Origin: an uncultured Draconibacterium sp. | GTDB taxonomy: Bacteria; Bacteroidota; Bacteroidia; Bacteroidales; Prolixibacteraceae | Assembly (NCBI RefSeq): GCF_963677575.1 | Contig: NZ_OY782038.1 | Coordinates: forward strand, 5,477,001-5,541,000 | Length of the DNA: 64,000 bases | Direction: 5' to 3' | Shown: piece by piece, positions 43,074 to 52,138 of the stretch | Layout: every line of letters starts with the position of its first letter | Numbering within the stretch: position 1 is the first letter of the stretch | Notes under the pieces: generated by a model | What the model saw: only the letters and a program-made list of their open reading frames with translations | What the model was told of the DNA's origin: nothing | The model's database searches: none | Translations under genes and position numbers: made by a program

Positions 43074-43653
43074 TTACTGATAAACATTTTCTCCAGAAAA
43101 TGAAACATAGTCGAAATGCTTGGTATCCTTTAACATGGGATGTTGGGTATCTTTTTCTGATAACTGAATGGCTGCCTCCGGTATTTGCCAATTGATGCCA
43201 ATAGCAGGATCGTTCACATAACACCTCCGTCGTATTCCGGCGCATAATAGTTATCGCATTTGTAGCTAAAAAGTGCTGTTGGACTAAGCACGGCAAATCC
43301 ATGGCAAACCCACGGGGAATCTAAAGCTGTCGTTTGTTATCTGCCGACAGTTTAACTGCAACATGTTGTCCGTAAGTGGGTGAATTCAAACGGATATCCA
43401 CGGCAATATCCAACACTTCTCCCTGAAGTACACGAACCAGTTTGCCCTGCGTATGTGGCGGACGTTGAAAATGCAATCCACGTAATACTCCGTATTGCGA
43501 AAAAGATTCATTGTCCTGAATGAAGTTAACCTGCGCAATATGGTCTTGGATCACTTCCTGCCGAAAGGACTCCATAAAGTACCCCCTGCTGTCGCCAAAG
43601 ACTTTGGGTTCAAAGATGAGTACTTCGGGTATGTTTGTATTTATGATATTCAT
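43074..43653 (-). pseudogene. rfbC: dTDP-4-dehydrorhamnose 3,5-epimerase, broken by three lesions
   Basis: The frame begins MNIINTNIPEVLIFEPKVFG, then DSRGYFMESF, GVLRGLHFQRPPHTQGKLVR and VLQGEVLDIAVDIR, all RmlC hallmarks. After KRQL the codon TAG at 43321-43323 stands where the family has Trp (LWIPRGFAHGFAVLS). Next, one base is missing in the following Ala-His codons (near 43301), and another in the VMWNDP segment (near 43214). Correcting these restores IPRGFAHGFAVLSPTALFSY, the CDNYYAPEYDGGVMWNDP segment and a C-terminus ending FSGENVYQ at the TAA (43074-43076). The nonsense codon argues against sequencing error alone. No rmlA, B or D is in the window. Confidence 0.88.
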
Positions 43654-43682
43654 ATTCTTATGATAGTGTCTTTTATAATGTT

Positions 43683-43731
43683 TCTCCTCCAGGTCAGTAG
43701 GAGGGGACCAACGATGTTGGTGAGGTGGTGG
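43683..43731 (+). repeat. Intact two-stem palindromic repeat
   Basis: CTCCT at 43684-43688 pairs with AGGAG at 43699-43703, followed by GGGACC. CCAAC and GTTGG form stem 2, and the copy ends GTGAGGTGGTGG. From AGGAGGGGACC onward it matches the copy at 31496-31527 except for one base. The rest of the spacer to 43865 contains further paired runs (GGTGG with CCACC, CTCCTGGAAGGAGGGG). Confidence 0.75.
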
Positions 43732-43865
43732 TCAAATTGAAAATCATAGACACCACCCCGTCAGCGTTAGCATTTACGCTTTTCCAGGATATTTTTTATC
43801 AACGCTGCCACCTCCCGATGCTATGGATCGGGACAAGCCTCCTGGAAGGAGGGGAAAGATTCTCT

Positions 43866-44603
43866 TTATTCTTCTACGTGTAATGTTGACCTGAACTTCC
43901 AAAACCAGAATACATATTTAAAGGCGTTTAAATAACGCGGTAAAAAGATTTTTGGATCTGCAAAAATACGTGCCAGCCAGCCCAGATATAGTTTATCAAT
44001 AAGCGGAGGAATCTTTGCCTGGGTTCCTGTAAAAAAGGAAATGGCGGCCCCGGTACATATTATTGTTGTTGTTTTACTAATCTTTTGTTGCAAATAATGC
44101 CCCAGAATCTCCTGCTTACCCCCGGCCACACATAACATCACCAAATCTGGTTGGAAAACAATGATCTGCTTTGCCAGTTCCGGATCTTCTACATTGGCAT
44201 TGGTTGGATACATGGGGGCATTATAAAAGGCAAGGTCTTCTTCCTTGCATTGGGTACTTTCCAAAAGGAGTTTTTTGATGTTCTCACTCTCAGCAGGTCG
44301 TGGACTTACCACAAACAACCTTAATGGCCTTTGGTCGAGATAGGCCAGCATATCCTGTATTAAACGGTAACCGGAATATTTATGAATGTTAATACCATGC
44401 AGTTTACATAATAAAGCGAATAAACCACTGTCTACAATACTGTAAGTGGCATTTTCCAGTGCCTTATAATAGAACGGATTATCTTTACTCTCTATCATTG
44501 AGGGGGCTGCCGGTACTGTTATTAATTGTGCTGAAAGTATATCTTGATTAAAATCCATTTCTTTTTTTGAAAGGAATTTTATGTTTTTCCAGTAGATGTC
44601 CAT
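43866..44603 (-). CDS. WecG/TagA/CpsF family glycosyltransferase (GT26)
   Basis: The 245-residue protein has the GT26 pattern. NATYSIVDSGLFALLCKLHG corresponds to the conserved Asp region that also includes Thr. It is followed by LFVVSPRPAESENIKKLL, LVMLCVAGGKQEILGHYLQQ, and the C-terminal TGAAISFFTGTQ, IPPLIDKLYLGWLARIF. Known members transfer N-acetylmannosamine(uronic acid) or other sugars to lipid-linked GlcNAc; the donor here is unknown. It is the last gene of the ten-gene operon that starts with the flippase at 55816. Confidence 0.82.
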   Translation of the reverse strand: MDIYWKNIKFLSKKEMDFNQDILSAQLITVPAAPSMIESKDNPFYYKALENATYSIVDSGLFALLCKLHGINIHKYSGYRLIQDMLAYLDQRPLRLFVVSPRPAESENIKKLLLESTQCKEEDLAFYNAPMYPTNANVEDPELAKQIIVFQPDLVMLCVAGGKQEILGHYLQQKISKTTTIICTGAAISFFTGTQAKIPPLIDKLYLGWLARIFADPKIFLPRYLNAFKYVFWFWKFRSTLHVEE

Positions 44604-44621
44604 GAATTTGAAAAGAGAAAG

Positions 44622-45587
44622 TTAGTTTGTGGAGTTAATCCATTTCATTGTCTTTTTCACTCCAACAATGCGTGAAATTGGTAAATTCGGGGCTATTTCC
44701 TGAATGGGAAAGAGGTCATGAATATTATCCGTAGTCATGTTTTTTAATCGAAATGAAGTCATTGGGAATTTGATTCCAACCGTTTTTAAAATATCTCCTC
44801 CCCAGCCAGCAAAACGAAACAGGAAAAACGGTATTCTTGGAATTTTAATACCTATTTCTTTTGCAATTTCATCAGCCCATTCCGAAATTGGATATGGAGT
44901 ATAATCGCCAAGGTAGAATATTTTTTTATTTACTTTTTCTTGTTCTGCCTCTACAATCGACATTATTTGGTAAAGTGCATTGTCAATATATCCATATGTC
45001 TTTGAACATGCCCGTTCTCCCATGTGAAAATATTTCCCCGAACGAACAATATTAAAAAAGTTGGCGTATGGTTCTCCAAACCAGGGCCCCCAAATTGAGG
45101 TTGGACGGATGATACTCCAAGTGTACTCCGACGGATTCTCTTCCTTAATAATCTTCTCAGTTAGCACTTTGCTTTCCCCATAAACTGTGTGAGGGGCATA
45201 ATCATCAAAACTTTTGGGTGAATAACCAGGTTCACAAACATACATGGATGAGGCAAAAACTACCCTTTTTACTGAAGGTGTTTCTTTTAATACTGCCAAT
45301 AAGTTTGAAACTCCTTTTGTGTTGGCATCGTAATCTTTAAGTGTTTTTCCATCGAGGTCCGTACGGGCAGCTAAATGAATGACCAGCTCTGGCTTAAATA
45401 CTTCGATTGAATTTGACAAAGCCTCCAAGTCCCTAATATCCACATTCTGCCAGATATTGTTTCTTTCCTGTATCTTGGGAGTTTCATTATCAATATTTAA
45501 TATTGAATTCTCTGTATTATCGATAAGGCTTTCAATGAGATTTGTCCCAATAAATCCAGAACCACCCGTAATCAAAATTTTTTTCAT
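44622..45587 (-). CDS. NAD-dependent epimerase/dehydratase (extended SDR)
   Basis: The 321-residue protein begins KKILITGGSGFIGTNLIESL, and has DNETPK, VIHLAARTDLDGKTLKDYDA and SSMYVC. The catalytic pair lies in YGESKVLTEK (Tyr-x3-Lys), and IRPTSIWGPWFGEPYANFF follows. These enzymes modify NDP-sugars at C4 or C4/C6. Specific substrate cannot be told. It overlaps the upstream GT4 gene by four bases (ATGA) and lies 18 bases before the GT26 gene. Confidence 0.85.
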   Translation of the reverse strand: MKKILITGGSGFIGTNLIESLIDNTENSILNIDNETPKIQERNNIWQNVDIRDLEALSNSIEVFKPELVIHLAARTDLDGKTLKDYDANTKGVSNLLAVLKETPSVKRVVFASSMYVCEPGYSPKSFDDYAPHTVYGESKVLTEKIIKEENPSEYTWSIIRPTSIWGPWFGEPYANFFNIVRSGKYFHMGERACSKTYGYIDNALYQIMSIVEAEQEKVNKKIFYLGDYTPYPISEWADEIAKEIGIKIPRIPFFLFRFAGWGGDILKTVGIKFPMTSFRLKNMTTDNIHDLFPIQEIAPNLPISRIVGVKKTMKWINSTN

Positions 45588-46711
45588 TTTAATTTGTTGG
45601 TTAATTCTTTATATTTTGATTGATATTTTTTAGACATTTTTTGAGCTGTAAATTGATCTGAGAATAGACTTTGAACAGATTTGGAAGTTGACTCATATGG
45701 CCAAGTTAATAAATCGTTTAGTTTATCCTTAAAATCTTTTACATTATTTATGTTATACAATATTCCAATTTTGTCATCATTGTTATTAATAATTTCCTGA
45801 TGAGCAGGTATGTTGGAAAGAAGTAAAGGCAAGCCAACAGACATGGCCTCCATTACCGAATTTGGCATTCCTTCTGTAAGTGATGAAGAAACGAAATAAT
45901 CGGCAGCCATAAGATAGTCTTTTACATTTTGGGTAAATCCCGTATAAATAATATTTGTAGTAGATTCTTTATCTATTTTGTTCATTAAAGGACCATCTCC
46001 CAACATAATCAAACCAATATTGCTGTTTCTTATCGTTGGAAAATGAGATGTTAGAAATAAAGGATTTTTTTCTTTAGAGAATCTCCCAACAAAAATGAAA
46101 TACTTAAGATTTTCAGATAAGCCGAGTTTTTTCCTTAAATCTAATTTTGTTTCAATATCTGATTTTGTAACCGAAAAATTTGAACCGTTTTTTATTGCTT
46201 CAACATTGAGGTGATGGTGATTATAAAGAAGTTCTTTTATATTATTGGCACATGCAATTGGTAAATCCAATCGTTTTAGTGACCAAAGAATCGAGAGTGT
46301 TGCAATTATTCCTTTAGATTTTCCATACAATGCCCTCTCTACCATTCCCGGGAAGTTATGGATTGTATGAACCTTTTTATAAATGGAAGGAAGTATTGAA
46401 TTAAGGAGTAAGGAACGAGGACAATGGCTATGTAGGATTTGTGGATTTATTTTTTTTAGTATTGACCTTAATGTAAAATATATTCTTGGCAAATTCCAGA
46501 TTTTACTTGGAATATTTAGTGGCAATATTTTTATCGGAAGTTTATTAAAATTATTAATGATTGAGTCTCCCTTTTCTTCTCTTAAGGTGACTATAAAAAC
46601 TTCAAAATTGTTGAAGTCGATAAAATTTACAATGTTATACATCACATTGACAGGTCCCTCGTTAGCTAATGATGAAACAATGTAACAGATCTTGATTCTT
46701 TCTGAACTCAT
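45584..46711 (-). CDS. GT4 family glycosyltransferase
   Basis: The 375-residue GT-B protein has KICYIVSSLANEGPVNVMYN at the start, then ILHSHCPRSLLLNSIL in the acceptor half. The donor half has FIFVGRFSKEKNPLFL, IGLIMLGDGPLMNKID and the signature SSSLTEGMPNSVMEAMSVGL. Donor and acceptor are unknown. It is preceded by the pyruvyl-transferase-like gene with a 7-base gap and followed by the epimerase with a 4-base overlap, within the tight operon. Its A+T-rich codon use matches the other genes from 44622 to 54291. Confidence 0.87.
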   Translation of the reverse strand: MSSERIKICYIVSSLANEGPVNVMYNIVNFIDFNNFEVFIVTLREEKGDSIINNFNKLPIKILPLNIPSKIWNLPRIYFTLRSILKKINPQILHSHCPRSLLLNSILPSIYKKVHTIHNFPGMVERALYGKSKGIIATLSILWSLKRLDLPIACANNIKELLYNHHHLNVEAIKNGSNFSVTKSDIETKLDLRKKLGLSENLKYFIFVGRFSKEKNPLFLTSHFPTIRNSNIGLIMLGDGPLMNKIDKESTTNIIYTGFTQNVKDYLMAADYFVSSSLTEGMPNSVMEAMSVGLPLLLSNIPAHQEIINNNDDKIGILYNINNVKDFKDKLNDLLTWPYESTSKSVQSLFSDQFTAQKMSKKYQSKYKELTNKLK

Positions 46712-46718
46712 AGCTTTT

Positions 46719-47894
46719 TTAAATATTTTCAGAAGTTTCCTTAACGTATTTCGTAAAATCTTCTTTGTATTGAAAAAGCGTTTGGTTTATTGATACTTTC
46801 TTTTCTTCGAAATTTTTAGGAGCTTGTAATATTTTATTAAACAAACTATCGATAGTTTCAGATTCAATATCTTTAATAAAACATTCTTCACGAATATTAA
46901 ACGAGTCCATTAGTGATGATTGTTTGGAGTTCCCCGACTCATTAACATAGTTTTTTGAAGGAGGATAAAGAAGTAGAGGTGATAGGTTTTTAATACAAAA
47001 TACGGAATCATGAAAACGGTGCGTCAATGTCAAATGGAAAAATTTGAAGATTCCGGCAAATTCCAATGGCGATAAATCTTTCAAAATAATATCGGCATAT
47101 TTGGCAGGGCGTAACGAGGCAATAATAAATCCTTTTTCCCTTAGTTTATCTGCAAGCGGCTGGGCAAAAAGATTAGTTTTCAACAGGTGAAAACATATTA
47201 TCGGTTTGCCCGTTTTTAATAGTCCTTTTTTTTCTACATATTTTTGAGCAAAAGAGTAATCAATATCAAATGTAAAAGTCGGATCGGGAACTATCTTTAA
47301 TCGTTTATCTTTTTTGTTGGTGAAATTGTTAATCAATTCATAAGTTGCATTATCTCTAATTCCCAACATGTCAAATGTTTGAATTGAATCATTTAGTTTG
47401 ATTTTTTGACCATCAGTTAATTTACTGTAGGATGTGTCACGGGCTGAAGCAGCAATCATAAATTTTTTTGCGTCTACAGTCCTATTTAGCCAATATGCAG
47501 TAATATCTTCCGATGTTTTTGCCCTAAAAAGTTCGAGGAGAGTGTCGCTGCCAACATATATTGCATCGTATCCCAGGGAATTAATAAATTGGTAAGCTTT
47601 TGTAGAATTTTTACTTACCAATGCCTTTTTTGACAGAGCAAAACTTTTTGAGAACTTGTAATACTTTATAAATTGAATTACATCTTGTTTTAAAGTATCA
47701 AGGGTCATTGATGATACATAAATTCGCCAAATTGCCCACCAGGAATGATATCTTATCATTTCTACTTCTGCATAGGGATTTTGATCCTTTACAGCTTCAA
47801 AAACACTATATGCCTGAAGATTCATCCCTGGATTGATGTCATTGAAATAGGGAGGATCGGTGAAGTATGTTAGAATACCGATTCTTTTTTGCAT
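46719..47894 (-). CDS. Polysaccharide pyruvyl transferase family protein (divergent)
   Basis: The 391-residue protein shows the family layout: GILTYFTDPPYFNDINPGMN, LQAYSVFEAV, DAIYVGSDTLLELF, MIAASARDTSY, and THRFHDSVFCIKNLSPLLLY near the C-terminus, where classical members have SFHG. CsaB-like and WcaK-like enzymes add pyruvate ketals to sugars, but many distant members have unknown donors. It follows an N-extended nitroreductase-like gene, the same pairing found at 52139-54291. Function is therefore left open. Confidence 0.75.
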   Translation of the reverse strand: MQKRIGILTYFTDPPYFNDINPGMNLQAYSVFEAVKDQNPYAEVEMIRYHSWWAIWRIYVSSMTLDTLKQDVIQFIKYYKFSKSFALSKKALVSKNSTKAYQFINSLGYDAIYVGSDTLLELFRAKTSEDITAYWLNRTVDAKKFMIAASARDTSYSKLTDGQKIKLNDSIQTFDMLGIRDNATYELINNFTNKKDKRLKIVPDPTFTFDIDYSFAQKYVEKKGLLKTGKPIICFHLLKTNLFAQPLADKLREKGFIIASLRPAKYADIILKDLSPLEFAGIFKFFHLTLTHRFHDSVFCIKNLSPLLLYPPSKNYVNESGNSKQSSLMDSFNIREECFIKDIESETIDSLFNKILQAPKNFEEKKVSINQTLFQYKEDFTKYVKETSENI

Positions 47895-47917
47895 AAGAAA
47901 AATTTTAAAAAATATTA

Positions 47918-48892
47918 TTAAATAAACTCTACATAGCTCTTAATATCCTTCCTTTCAGAGATTGCAACTTTAAAGTTATCTTTTAAGTTACCAACTCCAA
48001 TAATGAGTATTGGCACAATTTCTTTTGGAATATTGAATTTTTCATAAAATTTGTTCATTTTAGAAGACATCATTCCCATTGTTAATGGAATTGTACCAAG
48101 TCCTTGAGAGTGTAATGCATAAATAAGTGTCATAGCGTATAAACCTCCATCGATGTACGCTTGGTGCATTTCATTTATAAAAAATGCATTTAATGAACAT
48201 GCTACTACAATTGCAGTATCAATGTTCTCAGTGAATCCTCTGTTGCCTTGCCAATCTAATAATTCCTGTTTTTTAATTTTATCAGAAAAAACATAAACTT
48301 TCCACGCTTGGCGATTACAGGCAGAGGGGGTTTTTTTCGCTATTTGTATTGCATTTAGAATTAATTCTTTATCAACGGGAGTATCAGAGAAGTCTCTTAT
48401 TGAATATCGAGAATTAATAAATTTGCCGAAATCTATTTTAGATCGCTGTAAAATTTCCTTTTTACTTAATGATATTGTACCCCCTTGCGAATTTTGGCTA
48501 ATCGAATAATGTTTTACTTCCTTGTATACATCTGAAAGTTGCTTATTGCAATGACCATTATCTTTGTTGAATTTAAAATAGGAGTCTAAGACAGGAGTTA
48601 AATGAGAAATAAAATCAAGGTCTCCAAAACGGTTATTATAATCTTCTATAGTTTGTAATAGTTCGGCAACCTTTTTTTCTCCAAATCCCACCCTAGGATT
48701 CGGTAATGCTAAGCCTTTCTCAATTGCATGAATTCGAATTGTTATATCAGCCTCAAATTTGTACTTATTTTTTTTGTAACTGAACGCTCCTAAATGAGTC
48801 GATAGAATTTTAAATTCATTTCTTAATTCTAAAAAAATTCGATATCCGGTAATGTGGTTATTTTGTTTTAACCAGCTTTTTATTTTTCCCAT
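47918..48892 (-). CDS. Nitroreductase-family protein with conserved N-terminal extension
   Basis: The C-terminal half (about 160-324) is a nitroreductase fold flavin-binding domain: SRYSIRDFSDTPV, KTPSACNRQAWKVYVFSD, and YIDGGLYAMTLIYALHSQGL. The first ~155 residues are not part of the usual nitroreductase and carry HAIEKGLALPNPRVGFGEKK (residues 55-74). The same extension motif is in the paralogue at 53272-54291. The protein is soluble by sequence. It lies 1 base downstream of a GT4 and 23 bases upstream of the pyruvyl-transferase-like gene. The reaction is unknown; an FMN-dependent redox role in sugar modification is a guess. Confidence 0.75.
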   Translation of the reverse strand: MGKIKSWLKQNNHITGYRIFLELRNEFKILSTHLGAFSYKKNKYKFEADITIRIHAIEKGLALPNPRVGFGEKKVAELLQTIEDYNNRFGDLDFISHLTPVLDSYFKFNKDNGHCNKQLSDVYKEVKHYSISQNSQGGTISLSKKEILQRSKIDFGKFINSRYSIRDFSDTPVDKELILNAIQIAKKTPSACNRQAWKVYVFSDKIKKQELLDWQGNRGFTENIDTAIVVACSLNAFFINEMHQAYIDGGLYAMTLIYALHSQGLGTIPLTMGMMSSKMNKFYEKFNIPKEIVPILIIGVGNLKDNFKVAISERKDIKSYVEFI

Positions 48893-48893
48893 A

Positions 48894-49997
48894 TTATTTT
48901 ATAGTTGAACGGAACATGTTATCGTAACTTTGCAAAATAACTTCTTTTGAATAGCGCCGCTTTACGTCTGCTAGTTGGTTTAATCTTAGCTGTTTATATG
49001 TTTCTTTGTGGTTAGCTATTGTTTTAATTATTGCATTTTCAAGACTGCTGACATCATTGTTTTTGAACAGTAGCCCTGTTTCTCCATTTATAATTTCATT
49101 TTTGAATTCTTCAAGATCCGAAGCAATAACAGGTACGTTGTAATTAAATGCAATTTTTAATGGGCCACTTTGAGAAACAGCTGAGTATGGTAGAATTAAA
49201 TAATGAGAACTGGAAAAGAGATCTGAGATTTCATTATTATCGATGGCTTGTATGTTAAGGTCAAATAATTCAGGATATATTACTAGTTTTTGATATTGTC
49301 CCCAATTAGAACAAGCTCCTACTATTTTAACTTTGAAGTTGTTATATCCTTTTTCAAAAACGTTACAAGCAGCCTGGATTAATAGCCCAATATTTTTATT
49401 CTTAATAATAGTTCCAAAATTGAAAAAAACAATCTCTTTATCTGATTTCTTTAACAGTGATTTTCCAAAGTCTTTTAAGCCTAATGGAATGACAGTAACA
49501 CTTTTATCAGGGTATTTGCTCTTAAAAATATCTGCTTGTGATTTTGAGAATAGATGAAAATTATTAAACCAAGAGTATAAAAAATGAAAATATAATTTAG
49601 TAATTGTCTGAAACTGCATTCCCTCATGGACTTTTGCCTGATGTACAGCGAAGATCGTATTTCTTCGTTTAAGTAGTAAAGCAACAATGAATGCCAAATA
49701 TGGAAATCCTTGCATATTTATATAAACAAGATCTGGTTGTTGTTTTTTTATTTGTTTTAACAATTTCCAATAGAAGGCTATATTTCTTGCATCCCTTCTT
49801 CTAAATTTTTCACTCCAGAATATTTTTACAGTGGATTTTAAAGAATTGTTCTTGTTTATTTGAACTTGCGAAAACCGATTGTTTGTAACTGGAAGGATGA
49901 TATTCCATACTATTTGATATTTTTCATTGAGTTTTGGAATTAGATCTATATCACAGTCTAGGAAATAATCGGCAGTTACCCAGGAAATTTTCTTCAT
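48894..49997 (-). CDS. GT4 family glycosyltransferase
   Basis: I start at the ATG giving MKKISWVTADYFLDCDIDLI; the ATG at 50066 would add 23 residues and leave only 3 bases to the previous gene. The 367-residue GT-B protein has YINMQGFPYLAFIVALLLK in the acceptor half. The donor half has IVFFNFGTIIKNKNIGLLIQ, VKIVGACSNWGQY, and ILPYSAVSQSGPLKIAFNYN, VPVIASDLEEF in place of the standard E-x7-E motif. Donor and acceptor are unknown. It sits between the EpsG-like polymerase and the nitroreductase-like gene. Confidence 0.82.
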   Translation of the reverse strand: MKKISWVTADYFLDCDIDLIPKLNEKYQIVWNIILPVTNNRFSQVQINKNNSLKSTVKIFWSEKFRRRDARNIAFYWKLLKQIKKQQPDLVYINMQGFPYLAFIVALLLKRRNTIFAVHQAKVHEGMQFQTITKLYFHFLYSWFNNFHLFSKSQADIFKSKYPDKSVTVIPLGLKDFGKSLLKKSDKEIVFFNFGTIIKNKNIGLLIQAACNVFEKGYNNFKVKIVGACSNWGQYQKLVIYPELFDLNIQAIDNNEISDLFSSSHYLILPYSAVSQSGPLKIAFNYNVPVIASDLEEFKNEIINGETGLLFKNNDVSSLENAIIKTIANHKETYKQLRLNQLADVKRRYSKEVILQSYDNMFRSTIK

Positions 49998-50069
49998 AAT
50001 AATAGAGGTGATGATTGAAACAGTTTGTTTGCATATAAAGTATTGATAGCGATATATGTAGGACAACTA

Positions 50070-51209
50070 TTAATCCCAAACGAACAGAAAAGGATACCAT
50101 TCGTTTGTTCTTATTACAATACGCCCAAAGTATAGATATAAAAAATAAAAAAATAGGAGTATTAAAGGGATCTTTAACTTCTTCATTTTCTGAATACCTT
50201 TATTGTGTATAAAAACATAGTAATACAAAAAAGCCATAAAGAGAGGGACATAGGTGTAAAAGTAAAGGTTTATTCTTGCAAAAAGTTCATGAAAGGAAAG
50301 AATTGGCTTAAGAGTTAGGCCAATAAATGCAATGATGAATACAAAAGAGATGTCGTTCCTTTTTACTTGCTTTAATAATTTGTATCCATAGAAGATTATA
50401 AATAGAGCAATTAGGTGCCAAATGATTTTTGTTCGTAATGGTATTTCTTCAAAAATGAACCTGCTATCTTCTGTCATTATATCAGCATAACCACCTTTCC
50501 CGATATAAAGGAGCAAGATAGAAAATCGTTCAATAAGAGGAGATAATAAAAGTTCGGAAGCTATATTTAACCCCAAATATATAGCTAGTAAAATCCATAG
50601 TTTATTTATTCTAACGGATCGAAGTACAAAGAATATGGGCAGAAATAACCAACATGTAGAATGGATTAAGGCTGCTACTATACCTAATAGAAAGTATCGT
50701 TTATAATTTTGTTTTAATAACTGTTTTGTCGCTATTAAGAAAATTGAAATAGCTAAAAACTGCCTCGACAGGTTTTCAATATCACTAAAAAATAGCATGA
50801 AGAAAAGAGGCATTGCGAAAACGCAGACTTTTCTATAATCTCTAAAGAAGTAATATATGGCATAAATGAGGAGAAAACTCTCTAATATAAATAACGATAC
50901 ATAGTTTAATTGTAGAAATACCAATGTTTTATTTAATAGAACATACAGAATCTCTAAATCATCCCGCCAGTAATAATTAAAATTTCCTGTTTCTAAAAAT
51001 TTGAAGTAATCCCTATAATGATGCCAATCAACACCAACTTCATACCTAAATCCTTCAATAAAAGAAAAAATTAGAATTGGGATCAGGAGTGGGAATCCCC
51101 AATACTTATACTTATAATTTCCGGTAACTGAATTTTTCTCATACAGAAATGCCGGGAAGACAATGAATGAAAGTAAAAGAATAGTATAAACAACTAATGT
51201 TTGAAGCAT
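50070..51209 (-). CDS. EpsG family membrane protein (polymerase candidate)
   Basis: The 379-residue polytopic protein (about ten membrane segments) has the EpsG pattern: GFRYEVGVDWHHYRDYFKFL after the second segment, ENLSRQFLAISIFLIATKQL, and KRYFLLGIVAALIHSTCWLF. EpsG and related proteins are the Wzy-type polymerases of many exopolysaccharide loci. No other polymerase is present in this operon, so it is the likely repeat-unit polymerase of the first set. The spacing to both neighbours is only a few bases to tens of bases. Confidence 0.82.
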   Translation of the reverse strand: MLQTLVVYTILLLSFIVFPAFLYEKNSVTGNYKYKYWGFPLLIPILIFSFIEGFRYEVGVDWHHYRDYFKFLETGNFNYYWRDDLEILYVLLNKTLVFLQLNYVSLFILESFLLIYAIYYFFRDYRKVCVFAMPLFFMLFFSDIENLSRQFLAISIFLIATKQLLKQNYKRYFLLGIVAALIHSTCWLFLPIFFVLRSVRINKLWILLAIYLGLNIASELLLSPLIERFSILLLYIGKGGYADIMTEDSRFIFEEIPLRTKIIWHLIALFIIFYGYKLLKQVKRNDISFVFIIAFIGLTLKPILSFHELFARINLYFYTYVPLFMAFLYYYVFIHNKGIQKMKKLKIPLILLFFYFLYLYFGRIVIRTNEWYPFLFVWD

Positions 51210-51215
51210 ATTTGT

Positions 51216-52124
51216 TTACTTGTAAAAATTGTACCTTCCATGTATAATTCCATACATTACACCACAAGATTCAGAAATTAAAATTATTCCTTTCAGTTTG
51301 TTTTTATTTCCAAGTAGTAAACAAGGAATACTTAAAATGAAACCAGCAATTAGCCGAAAAGGAGCTTTTATAAGTAGCTTTTTATTTTCATAATTCTGGT
51401 TACTAATTGAATGATAGTAAAATAATGAATTCATATTTCTAAAAGAACGTTTTATGATATATTTGACAGTTGCGCGTTCTTTAGGTATTATTTCATAAGC
51501 AGTTGCATCAGGATTACTTCTAATAGTATATCCATCGCAGCTTAATTGATGGGTAAGCATTAAATCTTCGCATCCAACAAAATTAAGCCTTAAATCAAAA
51601 GGCGGATTATAAGTATTTAAAATTGCCCTTCTGATATATAAACAATTAGTTGGTGCAATTTTTAATATTTGTCCGTATTCTTTTTTATTGGGTTTAAAAA
51701 ATTCTTGTATATATACAGGCACCCCTTTCGAATCAAAAATAGGTGGATTTTGTCCATAAATAGCATCGGCATTGAATTCTTTTTGGGCCTTAACAAGGTT
51801 CTCCAATAGATCTGTCTTAACCTGTTGGTCATCATCGACAAATAAAATGAAATCTGAGTTAAAAGTTTCTTTTACTGCCCTATTTCTGGCGTAACATAAC
51901 CCTGGATTCTTTTCATGAAAATATTTTATTGGGAATTTAGATTTGTCTTTAAGTCCGTCTATTACATTTTTCAAGAATGGTTTATTGTCATTTTCTATTA
52001 CAATGATTTCTACTTTATAGTTTTGTTTTAAGCTTTTACTATTAATTTTATCAATACTATTCAATAGATTTAATAGTGCGTTTTGTCTTTGTCTGGTACA
52101 AATGCAAATTGAGATATTATTCAT
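51216..52124 (-). CDS. GT2 family glycosyltransferase
   Basis: The 302-residue protein begins ISICICTRQRQNALLNLLNS, with IIVIENDNKPF, NPGLCYARNRAVKE, and FILFVDDDQQVK as the metal-binding segment. FDLRLNFVGCEDLMLTHQLS is the acceptor motif. A hydrophobic segment lies near residues 255-270. It belongs to the GT2 group with an N-terminal C-T-R start seen in many O-antigen loci. Donor and acceptor are unknown. It lies 6 bases before the EpsG gene and 14 bases after the pyruvyl-transferase gene. Confidence 0.87.
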   Translation of the reverse strand: MNNISICICTRQRQNALLNLLNSIDKINSKSLKQNYKVEIIVIENDNKPFLKNVIDGLKDKSKFPIKYFHEKNPGLCYARNRAVKETFNSDFILFVDDDQQVKTDLLENLVKAQKEFNADAIYGQNPPIFDSKGVPVYIQEFFKPNKKEYGQILKIAPTNCLYIRRAILNTYNPPFDLRLNFVGCEDLMLTHQLSCDGYTIRSNPDATAYEIIPKERATVKYIIKRSFRNMNSLFYYHSISNQNYENKKLLIKAPFRLIAGFILSIPCLLLGNKNKLKGIILISESCGVMYGIIHGRYNFYK

Positions 52125-52138
52125 GAGAAAATTCTGTT

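Noticed and set aside
43036..43302. 88-residue open frame
   Set aside because: It is the shifted middle and end of the broken rfbC, not an independent gene.
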